Assembly (NCBI RefSeq): GCF_018598225.1
Contig: NZ_JAHESF010000023.1
Span: 42,818-106,817 of the forward strand
Reading direction: 5' to 3'
Source: Chryseosolibacter histidinae
GTDB lineage: Bacteria; Bacteroidota; Bacteroidia; Cytophagales; Cyclobacteriaceae
DNA length: 64,000 nt
Made by a program: the position numbers and the translations under genes. Below are positions 1 through 10,977 of the stretch, piece by piece. A model generated the notes under the pieces. It was not told where the DNA came from and made no database searches. It saw nothing but the letters and a program-made list of their open reading frames with translations. Each line of letters opens with the position of its first letter. The stretch's first letter is position 1.

Positions 1-3000
1 GCACGGCTTCTGTGACGGTGAGCCAGGACATCACAGCACCGGGAGCTTCTGCCTCCGTGACAGGATCGCTTTCATGCGGATCTTCTGTTACGCTCAACGG
101 CAGCTCGGGTACCTCCAATGTTAATTACGGCTGGACGGGTCCCGGTAACTTTTCATCCAATGCACAGAATCCTGTTGTAAGTGTTGCAGGAACTTATACC
201 CTTACGGTGACCAACCCCGCCAACGGTTGTACCAGCACGGCCACGGCGCAGGTCACATCCGCTGCCACTACTTCAACGCTCTGGCTGGAGGACTTCCCAA
301 CCAACGGCGCAACTTCCGACACCGGAACCACGCCCTGGACTTCATCCGGCTCGGGTACTTTTTCCGTGACCAACAACGAATTTAAAATGTTCGGCGCCGG
401 CACCAGCTCCCAGGCGGTATGGACCTCCGGCACGATCGATATCTCGAACAAGGCCAACGTCACCATCTCGGTGGGTACACGCAGCAGTGGTGTGAACATG
501 AATACAAGCGGCACCTACCTTGACTACCTGAGGATCTATTACAAGCTCAACGGTGGCTCGGAAGTGTTGTTCAGCGAAAACCTCGGTAACGTCAACAATC
601 ACAGCACCACCAATACCACTGTTTCCATCGGGTCGCTCAGCGGCACCAGCCTGCAGGTGATCGTGAAGGCGCGGGCTACGGGGACTGATGAATTCTATTA
701 TTTTGATAATGTAAAAGTTACAGGAACGTCGATCTCCTCTTCGTTCACCGTTTCGGCTGCGGCATCGCGATCCATTACCTGTACCAATGCCGATGCCACC
801 CTCACGGCGACCGGCTCTGTTTCGGGACTGAGCTACAGCTGGACAGGTCCGAATGGATTTACCTCGGTGCAACAGAACCCGGTGGTGACTGCCGGAGGGC
901 AATACACCGTTACCGCTTCGCAAGGTGGATGTGCTGCAACAGCTTCTGTTACGGTAACCGAAAATAAAACGGCACCCCAGCTCACGGCAACAGGAGCAAC
1001 GCTTACCTGTGCCACCAGCGGTACCGTGTCAGCCAGCTCAACCGTGAGCAACGTCAGCTATAGCTGGACAGGACCGGGTGGATTCACATCGACATCCGGC
1101 AGTCCTACGGTATCGACCCCGGGAACTTATACCGTGACCATTACCAATCCGGCCAACGGATGCACCAATTCACAATCGGTGACCGTGACCACCAGCACGG
1201 GATCGGGCACCGCGACAGACTTCTGGGTGGAGGACTTCACTTTCAGCAACGGCACTACGGTTGACAACGGCGCCACAAGCTGGTCGTTGCAGAATGCCGC
1301 GGGTACATTCTCTGTTCAGAACAACGAGTTCAAGGCATCTTTTGCTTCGGCCAACGAAGGCGTATGGCTCTCGGGCGTGGTTGATATTTCCGCGAAAAGC
1401 GATGTGATCATCTCCGCGCTCCTGAAAAGCGGAACCACGAGCACGAACGACTACCTCGAAGAAGATGACTACATCCGGGTATACTACAAGCTGAACGGCG
1501 GTGCCGAAGTGCTCGCCTACCAGAACTTCGGCGGGCTGAATGACAACAACAATACAGCACAGTCATACACGTATACTTCCACTGCACCGCTGAACGGCTC
1601 CACGCTGCAGGTGGTGATCAGGGTCAGGAACTCGAACACAACGGAGCTGTATTATTTTGATAACGTGAAGCTGAACGGAAAACCTTCTCCGCTCGGGGTG
1701 ATCACCACAGCTGTCAACGGGGCGATCTCCTGTACGAATGCTTCGGTACAATTATCGGCCTCTTCTACTGCTACGGGCGCAATCTATTACTGGATCAGGC
1801 CCGATGGCACTACCATCAATCAGCAGAACCCGACGGTGACAATGCCTGGTAATTATACCGTTGTGGTATCGGCCAATGGCTGCCAGGCCACACAGACTGT
1901 TACTGTCACCGGAAGCAAAACGCCGCCTGACGTAAGCATCATCGGTAATAATTTCAGCTGCAGCGGAGGCGCGTCCACGGTGAACCTCACGGCTTACACC
2001 TCCGTTGCCGGAGTTACCTATGCATGGACCGGCCCCGGCACGATCACGAATGGCACAACAGCCACGGCTTCGGTGAACAGCGCCGGCACTTATACCGTAA
2101 CGGCAACCAATCCCGCGAATGCGTGTACCAGCATGGCTTCTTTTACAGCGGGCTACAGCGATGGCACTACCACCGCCGTGTGGAACGAAACATTCGACGA
2201 GCTGACGGACGGAACCACGTCTGAGAACGGCGCCACGGCCTGGAGCGTGGATAACTCGAAGATCCATACCGTTAACCTCAGCGCCTACTCTGATGAAACG
2301 GGTACACCCTATTACCAGGAAGTGCGCGGCGGCAACCTGACCGTGAAAACAACCCGGGGTGAGGTGGTGTGGACCTCGCAGCAGATCGGCATCACGGCGC
2401 ATGGACAGGTGCAGCTCAAGGTAGACGTAACAGGGGAGGGATCGCTGAATGATGAGACCGACTGCGGCACCGACTGCTTCGACTACGACTATGTAAAAAT
2501 ATACTACAAGCTCAATGGCGGTGTGGAGACACCTTTCACGACCAACGGCTCCTTTGCCGGCAAGCTTGCACTGAATGGCCTTACAGCCTCCACCGGTATT
2601 CTCAGCGGAAGCACGGTGCAGATCATCATCCGCTCTTATAATACAGGTAACAACGAGATCTTTCATTTCGACAATATCAGGGTGTTGAAGGTGGAAGCGG
2701 GCTCCTCTACCGTCAGTACTTCGGTGAGTGGCCCGGTTACCTGTACCAACACAACGGCAACGCTATCGGCCACACCGGTGCTGGCCGGGACCACCTACAC
2801 ATGGACCGGGCCTGGTAACACAAGCTATACCGGGGCATCGGTGAATGTAACGGCAGGAGGAATCTATAACCTGACGGTATCCGGCAGCGGCGGATGCCTT
2901 TCCGGTGCCACTGCCAGTGTGGTGGTGAGCGAAGACAAGGTGGCGCCCATCGTCAGCGTCGGTACTCCGGATGTGCTCACGTGCACGCGTACCTCGCTCA

Positions 3001-5822
3001 CATTGACGGCGGCATCATCACCTGCCTCCGGTGTGAACTACCTCTGGACCCGGCCCGATGGCTCTACGTTGTCATCGACAGGCCTTACCGTAACCACGCC
3101 CGGAAATTATAGCGTGAAGGTGACCAATCCTGTGAACGGATGTTTTGCCGTAACGCCCGTGACTGTATATCAAAATAATACACTTCCCGATGTCACCGCT
3201 TCCGCCAGTGGCAGCATTACCTGCAGTGTTCTGAGTGTTGACCTTGTCAGTAATTCAAATACATCCGGTGTAACCTATTCATGGAGTGGTCCCGGGGCGA
3301 TCACCAACCCGACATCCGCTACAGCCACGGTAAGCACCGCAGGCACATACACCGTAAAAGTGACCGATCTCTCTACAGGATGCGAGGCCACAAAAGATGT
3401 GGTGGTTGCACTGAACAATACGCCGCCCGGCGCCGGCGCTTCGGTAACCGGTCAGATCACCTGCAACCCGGCCTCTTTCGCTACACTGAGTGTTACCCCT
3501 GTTACAGGTGCCATCTATGCATGGACTGGTCCTGGCACGATCACCAATCCGACATCGGCCACAGCCACTACCAAAACGGCGGGTACCTATACCGTTACAG
3601 TGACCAATACGTCTACAGGCTGCCAATCAACGGCAAACGTGACGGTGACGGAGAACAAAACACTTCCCGGCGCGAATGCTTCGGTAACCGGTCAGATCAC
3701 CTGTGACCCGGCTTCTTTTGCCACGCTGAGTGTTACACCAGTTACCGGTGCTGCCTATGTGTGGACCGGCCCTGGTACGATCACGAATCCGACATCGGCC
3801 ACAGCCACCACCAAAACAGCGGGTACCTATACCGTTACGGTCACCAATACCGCCACGTCATGTCAGTCTACGGCAAACGTAACGGTGACGGAGAATAAAA
3901 TACTTCCCGGTGCGAACGCTACGGCAACGGGCCAGATCACCTGTAGCCCCGCTTCTTTCGCTACATTGAGTGTAACGCCTGTTAATGACGCTACCTACGC
4001 GTGGACCGGCCCGGGCACGATCACCAACCCGGCATCGGCCACCGCTACCACCAAGACGGCGGGTACCTATACCGTTACAGTGACCATTACTGCTACGGGT
4101 TGTCAGTCTACGGCCAATGTGACCGCGACAGAAAATAAAACCGCGCCGGTTGCTACAGCGTCAGTGACGGGTGTCTTTACCTGCGTGGTGAACAGCGTGA
4201 CCCTGAACGCGATGCCTGCCACCGGCGTATCATATCAATGGAGCGGCCCACAAAGTTTTACCTCTCCGCTGCAGCATCCTGTGACCAGCGTTCCAGGAAC
4301 GTATACAGTGACCGTCACCAGCCTGGCCAATGGTTGTACGTCTACCGCGTCAGCTACAACCGTTGAGAACAAGACCCCTCCGGGCGTGACGGTTTCTCCG
4401 GCAGCAACGGTAACCTGTGATGTGCCTTCGGCTACGCTTGGCGCGACTTCGGTTCCCAATGCGTCATACGCCTGGAGTGGTCCCGAGGGCTTCGCTTCCA
4501 ATGAGCAGGCTCCGAACACTTCGGTGGGAGGGACCTACACGGTTACTGCTACGGATCCGGCCAACGGATGCACGTCTCAGGCCAGCACTTCGGTGATATC
4601 CAATAAAGTGGTGCCGACCAACGTAACGGCTACCATCGCTCCCCCTGGCATGCTGAACTGTGCTAATAATGTGGTGACGCTGAACGGCGCATCTTCTACG
4701 ACAGGCGTGAGCTACGCGTGGACCGGCCCGGAAGGCTACACGCGATCTGTACAGAATCCCACGGCCACATTGCCAGGCATCTATGTACTCACCGTAACAA
4801 CCACTTCGAATGGATGTAAGGCTACGGCTGAGGTAACGGTCACGCAAAGCAACACCGCGCCCCAGGGCGTGACTGCCACAGCGCTGAACATGCTGAACTG
4901 CACAACGCCCGGCACAACCATCAAGGGAACGTCAACCACAGCCAATGTTAGCTACAGTTGGACTGGCCCCGGCACCTTTACTTCGCCGGCTCCCAGCTTC
5001 ACCACAAACATACCCGGCACCTACACGCTGACGGTGACCGATGCCTCGAACAACTGCAGCGCGGCGCCTGTGTCCGTGACCGTTACGGAAGACAAGACAC
5101 TGCCGCAAGTATCCATCGCCAACCCTGATGGCACACAGCTCACCTGCTTTGTGAGTCCTGTGCGACTGTTGGGAAGCTCCAATCCTTCGGCAGGCGCATC
5201 GTACCGCTGGACAAGCACCACGGGACTTGATGTGAACACGCAGAACATCCAGGTAACTGTTCCCGGCACTTACACGCTTACAGTGACAGGCGCCAATGGA
5301 TGCCAGGGTGTTGGCAGCCGTTCCATCTCGCAGACCCTCACTACGCCGACGGCTTCTGCCAGCGTGAGCGGTGTGATCAGCTGTCGCACGCCATCGGTGA
5401 GCCTGGACGGTGGCTCTTCTGGCGCGCCGGTAACCTATAGCTGGACAGGGCCGCAGAACTACACGTCAACCGTGGAGAATCCCAACAACATCACCGTGCC
5501 GGGAACTTATACGGTGACCATTCTTACACCCGGCGGTTGCACCGACAGCGAATCTGTCACGGTGGCGCGGAACATGGACGAGCCACAAGGAGTCACGGCT
5601 ACGTATGATGGCGAGATCACGTGCGGTGTCGGCATCGTGATCCTGATGGGAAATTCGGATACGCCCGGCGCCACCTACAAATGGGAAGGGCCTGGAGGTT
5701 TCGAAAGCACCGAGCCTGAAACCGTGGTGACAAATCCCGGAACCTATACCCTTACCGTTACACATCCCGACAGCGGTTGCGTGATCGTCAAAAAGATCAC
5801 CATCGTGGACGGAGGATGTTAA
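1..5822 (+). CDS. Giant Ig/PKD-like repeat adhesin, 5' end outside window
   Basis: The reading frame is already open at base 3, so the N terminus lies upstream. The GTG at base 12 is inside a repeat and is not a start. About 1,940 residues are seen. They are mostly 75-80 residue Ig/PKD-like units with the pattern C-x(n)-YxWTGP-x(n)-PGTYTVTVTNPANGCTSTA, typical of SprB/CHU-type surface adhesins of Bacteroidota. Three larger beta-rich domains interrupt them at about residues 90-240, 403-556 and 722-890. Each opens with a W.E.F motif and closes with YYFDNVK or FHFDNIR, which suggests a jelly-roll, possibly sugar-binding fold (inference). The protein is presumably exported and anchored at the cell surface. 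Unlike its homologue just downstream, it stops right after the last repeat and shows no T9SS sorting domain. The adhesin call is firm; the ligand is unknown. Confidence 0.9.
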   Translation, partial: TASVTVSQDITAPGASASVTGSLSCGSSVTLNGSSGTSNVNYGWTGPGNFSSNAQNPVVSVAGTYTLTVTNPANGCTSTATAQVTSAATTSTLWLEDFPTNGATSDTGTTPWTSSGSGTFSVTNNEFKMFGAGTSSQAVWTSGTIDISNKANVTISVGTRSSGVNMNTSGTYLDYLRIYYKLNGGSEVLFSENLGNVNNHSTTNTTVSIGSLSGTSLQVIVKARATGTDEFYYFDNVKVTGTSISSSFTVSAAASRSITCTNADATLTATGSVSGLSYSWTGPNGFTSVQQNPVVTAGGQYTVTASQGGCAATASVTVTENKTAPQLTATGATLTCATSGTVSASSTVSNVSYSWTGPGGFTSTSGSPTVSTPGTYTVTITNPANGCTNSQSVTVTTSTGSGTATDFWVEDFTFSNGTTVDNGATSWSLQNAAGTFSVQNNEFKASFASANEGVWLSGVVDISAKSDVIISALLKSGTTSTNDYLEEDDYIRVYYKLNGGAEVLAYQNFGGLNDNNNTAQSYTYTSTAPLNGSTLQVVIRVRNSNTTELYYFDNVKLNGKPSPLGVITTAVNGAISCTNASVQLSASSTATGAIYYWIRPDGTTINQQNPTVTMPGNYTVVVSANGCQATQTVTVTGSKTPPDVSIIGNNFSCSGGASTVNLTAYTSVAGVTYAWTGPGTITNGTTATASVNSAGTYTVTATNPANACTSMASFTAGYSDGTTTAVWNETFDELTDGTTSENGATAWSVDNSKIHTVNLSAYSDETGTPYYQEVRGGNLTVKTTRGEVVWTSQQIGITAHGQVQLKVDVTGEGSLNDETDCGTDCFDYDYVKIYYKLNGGVETPFTTNGSFAGKLALNGLTASTGILSGSTVQIIIRSYNTGNNEIFHFDNIRVLKVEAGSSTVSTSVSGPVTCTNTTATLSATPVLAGTTYTWTGPGNTSYTGASVNVTAGGIYNLTVSGSGGCLSGATASVVVSEDKVAPIVSVGTPDVLTCTRTSLTLTAASSPASGVNYLWTRPDGSTLSSTGLTVTTPGNYSVKVTNPVNGCFAVTPVTVYQNNTLPDVTASASGSITCSVLSVDLVSNSNTSGVTYSWSGPGAITNPTSATATVSTAGTYTVKVTDLSTGCEATKDVVVALNNTPPGAGASVTGQITCNPASFATLSVTPVTGAIYAWTGPGTITNPTSATATTKTAGTYTVTVTNTSTGCQSTANVTVTENKTLPGANASVTGQITCDPASFATLSVTPVTGAAYVWTGPGTITNPTSATATTKTAGTYTVTVTNTATSCQSTANVTVTENKILPGANATATGQITCSPASFATLSVTPVNDATYAWTGPGTITNPASATATTKTAGTYTVTVTITATGCQSTANVTATENKTAPVATASVTGVFTCVVNSVTLNAMPATGVSYQWSGPQSFTSPLQHPVTSVPGTYTVTVTSLANGCTSTASATTVENKTPPGVTVSPAATVTCDVPSATLGATSVPNASYAWSGPEGFASNEQAPNTSVGGTYTVTATDPANGCTSQASTSVISNKVVPTNVTATIAPPGMLNCANNVVTLNGASSTTGVSYAWTGPEGYTRSVQNPTATLPGIYVLTVTTTSNGCKATAEVTVTQSNTAPQGVTATALNMLNCTTPGTTIKGTSTTANVSYSWTGPGTFTSPAPSFTTNIPGTYTLTVTDASNNCSAAPVSVTVTEDKTLPQVSIANPDGTQLTCFVSPVRLLGSSNPSAGASYRWTSTTGLDVNTQNIQVTVPGTYTLTVTGANGCQGVGSRSISQTLTTPTASASVSGVISCRTPSVSLDGGSSGAPVTYSWTGPQNYTSTVENPNNITVPGTYTVTILTPGGCTDSESVTVARNMDEPQGVTATYDGEITCGVGIVILMGNSDTPGATYKWEGPGGFESTEPETVVTNPGTYTLTVTHPDSGCVIVKKITIVDGGC
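3421..4140 (+). repeat. Three tandem 240-bp coding repeats
   Basis: Units start at 3421, 3661 and 3901, exactly 240 bp apart, and encode nearly identical 80-residue Ig-like units (GQITC..ASFATLSVTPV...TKTAGTYTVTV). They are much more alike than the other repeats of the gene, which indicates recent in-frame duplication or gene conversion. Confidence 0.9.
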
Positions 5823-5855
5823 GATCATGGACCAAAAAAATCTAACCATATACCT

Positions 5856-8800
5856 ATGAAACTTTCCGTAAACCCCATAAGGGTAAGATGTCATCTGCAG
5901 GCAGCACTTGGCATGTTACTGTTGTTCTTATGCCAGGTTGCATGGGCGCGTGCACCGCTCGACGAACCTGCGCTGCAATGTACACCGCCGGGAGCCTCCG
6001 TTCTGCCCCCGGCCAGGCTTACGTGCAGCGCCACGTCCATCACGCTGCAAGGCTCGGCAACGGCACCCTCGGTGACCTACCTGTGGTCCGGTCCCGGAGG
6101 TTATTCGTCCATGCTGCAGAACCCCGTGGTGTCGCTGCCTGGAACGTATACTCTTACCGTTACTAACAACGCGGGCGGATGCACCTCTTCCACGTCGGTG
6201 GAGGTGATCCGTGACATTGCGCTTCCGGGTGCCATAGCCTCTGTCAGCCATGCCCTGGATTGTGCACACTCGTCTGTGACCCTGCAGGCTACCACATCGA
6301 TCACCAATGCAACGTTCCGCTGGATCGGCAGTAACTTTATTTCACTGGCGCAGTATCCGGCGATCACCGCGGGAGGAGGTTACACGCTGAACGTGACCAA
6401 TCCTGACAATGGTTGTACGTCTACAGCTACGGTCAATGTCACGCAAAGCACGCTCAAGCCGGGTGTGACGCCCTCTGTTTCAGGACCGATCACCTGTGCG
6501 AACCCATCCGTTCAGCTGGGTGCATCGTCACCTACCGCAGAGGCGACCTATAGCTGGACGGGTCCTGAGAACTTTTCAAATAACACGCAGGATCCTTCGG
6601 TCATGGTAGCAGGAACATATACGGTAACCGCCACCAATCCTTCGAACAGCTGTACTTCCACGGCCTCTGTCAACGTACAACGGAATGTGGATGCACCGGG
6701 CGCGAACATCACGGTTGCCGGCCCGAACCAGATCACCTGTGTTAACGGCTCAGTAACACTGTCAGGAAGCTCGCCCACAACGGATGTGTCTTACCAATGG
6801 ACCGGCCCGTCGTCTTTCAGCTCAACTGTACAGAACCCGGTTGCCAGCGCGGCAGGCACCTATGTGCTCATCACCAGGCGTACATCCAACGGCTGTACCT
6901 CGCAGGCGGATTATACGGTAGTGCTGAACAACACCCGGCCTGGCGCCACGGCGTCAGTGTTGGGCCAGCTGAACTGTATCAACTCACAGGTGACGTTGCT
7001 GGGCGCTTCGCAGACCTCCAATGTTACCTACCGGTGGATCGGCCCGACGAACTCAGGCTTTACCTCCAACGAACAAAGCCCTGTTACTTCCGTCAAGGGA
7101 GGTTACACGCTTACAGTAACAAACACTTCCAACGGATGTACCTCTACTACGGCAACGAGTGTGATCCAGAGCATCACCCTGCCGGCCAATGTGAGCATCA
7201 CGCCGTCTACGCCCTCGGTGCTGAACTGCAGTAACCAGCGTGTGACATTGAACGGCGCTTCTACCACCAGCGGTGTAGCGTACAGCTGGACGGGTCCCGG
7301 CCCGATCACCAATCCGTTGCTGGCCAGTGCCAGCGTTACACAACCTGGAACCTACACGCTGACGGTGACCAACCCGGCCAATCAATGTATCGCCACGCGG
7401 AACATTACCATCGAGCAGAATATCGATAAGCCTGAAAATGTGCAGATCCAGACTCCTGCGATCCTGACCTGCGATGCACAAAGCGTTGCGCTGGTGGCCT
7501 CTTCCGGCACCGCGGGTGTAACCTATAGCTGGAGCGGTCCTGGACCCATCACCAATCCGAACATGTCGAGTGCAAGCGTTAGCCAGCCTGGTGACTATTC
7601 AGTTTTGGTGACCAACAATGCGAATGGCTGCACCGAAACCCGTACCGTGGCGGTGCTCAGGAACATTGAAGCACCCGGCAACGTGGTTATTGCTGCCCCG
7701 GAGATCCTGACCTGCAGCAGGCAGAGCGTAGCCCTTGCGGCTTCTTCTCAAACCAGTGGTGTTGGTTATCAGTGGAGTGGCCCCGGTACAATTCAGAACC
7801 CCACGGCCTCCACGATCAATGTCGGCGTCCCCGGTGTATACAACCTCGTTGTGACCAACAACGCGAACGGCTGTAAGACACCTGCCAGCGTTACCGTTGC
7901 GCAAAATATTGTAACGCCTACAGTAACCACTTCCGCATTGGGTGTATTCACCTGTAATGTGAGCACGGTGACCCTGAAGGCCAATCCGTCTACCGGTCTG
8001 CAATATCAGTGGACCGGCCCCGGCGCGTTCTCTTCTACCGTATATAACCCCTCTGTAAATGTTTCTGGCACCTATGCAGTAACGGTAACTGATCCCGCCA
8101 ACGGATGTACCTCGACCTCCAGCGTTGCCACGCAGGAGAACAAGACCGAACCCGGTGTGGATGCAGCAGTATTGGGTGGCACGCTTACCTGCTCGCTGAC
8201 AGCGGTGTTCCTCGAGGCAAGCTCGGGCACCGGCGGCGTGCAGTATAGCTGGACCGGCCCTGACAACTATTCGTCTGACGAGCAATCGGCGACCACGAAC
8301 GTGCCCGGCCCTTATACCGTTACGGCTACCAACACTGCGAATGGTTGTACATCATTGCGTGTGGTGGTTGTGGAACAGGATATTGCACGTCCTGAAAATG
8401 TGCTGGCCTCTTCTTCGGGTAATATTACCTGCGATGCGTCCAGCGTTAACCTGTATGGTGACTCAGACACGCCTGATGTAACCTACGGATGGACCGGCCC
8501 TGATACATTCACCTCCGGTCAGCGGAATCCCGAAGCATTTCTGCCGGGCATCTATGTGCTGACGGTGACCAGCAATGCCAATGGATGTAAGGACTACTCG
8601 GAAGTGACGATCCTGCAAAATACAACGGCACCGCAGGGTGTTACGGCCACGGCTTCGTCCAGGATCACCTGTGAACATCCTTCGATCACGCTCACCGGCA
8701 CCTCCATCACCCCGGATGTTACCTATAGCTGGGCAGGACCTGGATTCTCCTCTTCCGACGCCATCACTGCTGTATCGACTGCAGGGTCGTATACCCTTAC

Positions 8801-10676
8801 CGTGAAAGACCTGGTGAATGGCTGCGTGGCGAGCAAAACTGTAACCGTGGAGCAGGACCGTGTGCTCCCGGGTGTGACAGCCGGCGTATCCGGACAGCTG
8901 AACTGCGTGATCACAGAGGTTACGCTCAACGCGCATTCTGAAACCGCTGATGTACTCTACAGCTGGACGGGCCCGGAAAGCTTTGTATCGAACCTGGCCA
9001 ATCCGGTGACGGCTGTGCCCGGTTTATATACGGTGATTGCCGAGGATCCCGATAACAAATGCACATCTACCTCGAGCGTCACCGTGGTGCAGAACACAGA
9101 GGTGCCTCAGAATGTAACGGCGACGTACGCAGGCACTGGCATCATTACCTGCAGCAACCCGAGCATCGGCATCATGGCGGGCACATCCACCGGTAATGTC
9201 ACTTACAGCTGGAGCGGCCCCGGTACCGTCACCAATCCGAATGCTTCTAACGCCAGTGTAACAACACCGGGTCTGTATACAGTAACGGTGACCAATCAAT
9301 CGAACAGGTGTTTTGCCACCGCAGGTGTGAACATCGACCGGAACATCGTAGCGCCGCAGAATGTGGTGATCGATGCCCCCGCAACCATTACCTGTGCGAG
9401 CCCGAACGTTCAGCTGCGTGCGACGACCAGTACCGGTACCGTTTCATACCTTTGGACCTTCACGGGAACAGGCTCGGACCCGATCGTGAACCCTGCAACG
9501 TCTACGCCTTCCGTATCAGTAGGAGGAACGTACCGCCTCGTAGTGACCAATACGACGAATGGTTGTACTACCACACCTCCGGATGTTACCGTACCGTTCA
9601 ATAAAACAGCACCCAACGTCACCATTGGAAACCCTGACGGAACCGACCTCACCTGTTTTGTAAGCCCGGTGCGGTTGACTGGTCCCGCCGGAGCGTTTAG
9701 TTACCTGTGGACCAGCCCTCAGGGCTTCAACGCCACAACACAGAACATTTCTGTGACGGCGCCCGCTGAGTATACGCTCACGCTTACGAGCAATGCCAAC
9801 GGATGCTCGCGCAGCGCCAGCCGCAGCGTGTCGCGTACCATCACTACGCCGTCTGTTCAAGCCAACGTGAGTGGTACCATCAATTGTACGAGCTCGTCTG
9901 TAGCCCTCTCTGCAGTGCCATCGGCATTCCCCGTAACGTATAGCTGGACAGGCCCCGGTACTATTTCGAACCCGAACGCGCAGCAGCCCACCGTGTCTAC
10001 TGCCGGACTGTATACGGTTACCATTACAACGCCTGGCGGTTGTACGGCCACGGCCAGCAGGCTCGTGGAGAGTGATTTTGCAACGCCGGAGAACGTGACT
10101 TACGAGGTTATCGGAACGCTGAATGACTGTGGTTCTGACATTGTTCAGCTCCTTGCTGAATCGTCTACACCCGGTGCATCTCTTGTCTGGACCGGAGAGA
10201 ACTATGAATCGCAGGAACAGCCATCAGTGACCACGGCAGCCGGTGACTATACACTGACAGCGACGCATCCCACCAGCAACTGTAAGCAAACGTATACTGT
10301 CACCGTTGTGTTCGAATCGTGTGAAGGCATGCAGGGCGGCGCTGGCGCACGATCTGCTACGCATAGGGAGGGAACCCCGGTACAGGCACAAAGCACAGCG
10401 GAAACGGAGAATCCCTTTACCGTGGGCGTATATCCTAACCCGGCCCGTGACTATGCCAGCATCGAGTTTACACCGGATGGAAACTACCACGCCGTGGTGG
10501 AGGTCTATACGCTGCTGAACGTAAAAGTGGCGGAACCTTACAAGGGTGCGGTATCGGCCGGAAAGACCTATACGGCCCTGTTCAGCTCCGGCAACCATAG
10601 CAACGGCGTGTATATCTACCGGATCAGGTATGCCTCAGGCAAAATCCGTGAAGGAAGGTTTGTGGTGCTGCACTAG
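5856..10676 (+). CDS. Giant Ig/PKD-like repeat adhesin with T9SS type A sorting domain
   Basis: This is a complete 1606-residue protein. A signal peptide (hydrophobic LGMLLLFLCQVAWA, about residues 17-31) directs Sec export. Then follow about 18 Ig/PKD-like units of 75-85 residues (ITC...TYSWTGP...PGTYTLTVTN..NGCTST), a short linker, and from about residue 1520 a Por-type C-terminal domain with the hallmark VYPNPARDYASIEF and a terminal YIYRIRYASGKIREGRFVV. This domain is the address for the type IX secretion system and surface attachment. The gene lies 33 bases after the previous adhesin, and the last repeats of the two proteins are homologous, so they look like a duplicated pair. The function is probably adhesion or gliding; the ligand is unknown. 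Confidence 0.93.
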   Translation: MKLSVNPIRVRCHLQAALGMLLLFLCQVAWARAPLDEPALQCTPPGASVLPPARLTCSATSITLQGSATAPSVTYLWSGPGGYSSMLQNPVVSLPGTYTLTVTNNAGGCTSSTSVEVIRDIALPGAIASVSHALDCAHSSVTLQATTSITNATFRWIGSNFISLAQYPAITAGGGYTLNVTNPDNGCTSTATVNVTQSTLKPGVTPSVSGPITCANPSVQLGASSPTAEATYSWTGPENFSNNTQDPSVMVAGTYTVTATNPSNSCTSTASVNVQRNVDAPGANITVAGPNQITCVNGSVTLSGSSPTTDVSYQWTGPSSFSSTVQNPVASAAGTYVLITRRTSNGCTSQADYTVVLNNTRPGATASVLGQLNCINSQVTLLGASQTSNVTYRWIGPTNSGFTSNEQSPVTSVKGGYTLTVTNTSNGCTSTTATSVIQSITLPANVSITPSTPSVLNCSNQRVTLNGASTTSGVAYSWTGPGPITNPLLASASVTQPGTYTLTVTNPANQCIATRNITIEQNIDKPENVQIQTPAILTCDAQSVALVASSGTAGVTYSWSGPGPITNPNMSSASVSQPGDYSVLVTNNANGCTETRTVAVLRNIEAPGNVVIAAPEILTCSRQSVALAASSQTSGVGYQWSGPGTIQNPTASTINVGVPGVYNLVVTNNANGCKTPASVTVAQNIVTPTVTTSALGVFTCNVSTVTLKANPSTGLQYQWTGPGAFSSTVYNPSVNVSGTYAVTVTDPANGCTSTSSVATQENKTEPGVDAAVLGGTLTCSLTAVFLEASSGTGGVQYSWTGPDNYSSDEQSATTNVPGPYTVTATNTANGCTSLRVVVVEQDIARPENVLASSSGNITCDASSVNLYGDSDTPDVTYGWTGPDTFTSGQRNPEAFLPGIYVLTVTSNANGCKDYSEVTILQNTTAPQGVTATASSRITCEHPSITLTGTSITPDVTYSWAGPGFSSSDAITAVSTAGSYTLTVKDLVNGCVASKTVTVEQDRVLPGVTAGVSGQLNCVITEVTLNAHSETADVLYSWTGPESFVSNLANPVTAVPGLYTVIAEDPDNKCTSTSSVTVVQNTEVPQNVTATYAGTGIITCSNPSIGIMAGTSTGNVTYSWSGPGTVTNPNASNASVTTPGLYTVTVTNQSNRCFATAGVNIDRNIVAPQNVVIDAPATITCASPNVQLRATTSTGTVSYLWTFTGTGSDPIVNPATSTPSVSVGGTYRLVVTNTTNGCTTTPPDVTVPFNKTAPNVTIGNPDGTDLTCFVSPVRLTGPAGAFSYLWTSPQGFNATTQNISVTAPAEYTLTLTSNANGCSRSASRSVSRTITTPSVQANVSGTINCTSSSVALSAVPSAFPVTYSWTGPGTISNPNAQQPTVSTAGLYTVTITTPGGCTATASRLVESDFATPENVTYEVIGTLNDCGSDIVQLLAESSTPGASLVWTGENYESQEQPSVTTAAGDYTLTATHPTSNCKQTYTVTVVFESCEGMQGGAGARSATHREGTPVQAQSTAETENPFTVGVYPNPARDYASIEFTPDGNYHAVVEVYTLLNVKVAEPYKGAVSAGKTYTALFSSGNHSNGVYIYRIRYASGKIREGRFVVLH

Positions 10677-10722
10677 CAGATTTCTCTCCAACATGAGGTT
10701 AACAAAAGGAAACAAACAGGAC

Positions 10723-10750
10723 AAAGGTGGCGTATCAAAGCCACTTTTGT
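10723..10750 (+). terminator. Rho-independent terminator after adhesin gene
   Basis: A 9-bp stem (AAAGGTGGC with GCCACTTTT, one G-U pair) around an 8-base loop runs into T residues. It lies 47 bases after the adhesin stop codon. The rest of the 301-base gap before the next gene shows no other recognisable element. Confidence 0.6.
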
Positions 10751-10977
10751 GCCTTTCCTTCACCCGGTGTTATGCCGATGAGATGTATTTCAAAGCTGTT
10801 CAATGACCGTGAAGGGAAGTCGAACGGTTTTGCGGATGACCGATACTTTTTGATACCAGTAGCCATAGCGTAGTTTAACCTTTTGTAACACGTTTTTGAA
10901 TGAAGATCCTGCCGGCTACGGGATATTGGTAGTGGACTGAACAACCCAATTGTCAGCATTTACCTAAAAGGCAGTTT

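Noticed and set aside
1752..2666. Minus-strand open frame of 304 codons within the first adhesin
   Set aside because: Shadow of the repeat adhesin. The adhesin frame has clear repeats, while the antisense product is Arg/Cys/His-rich noise.
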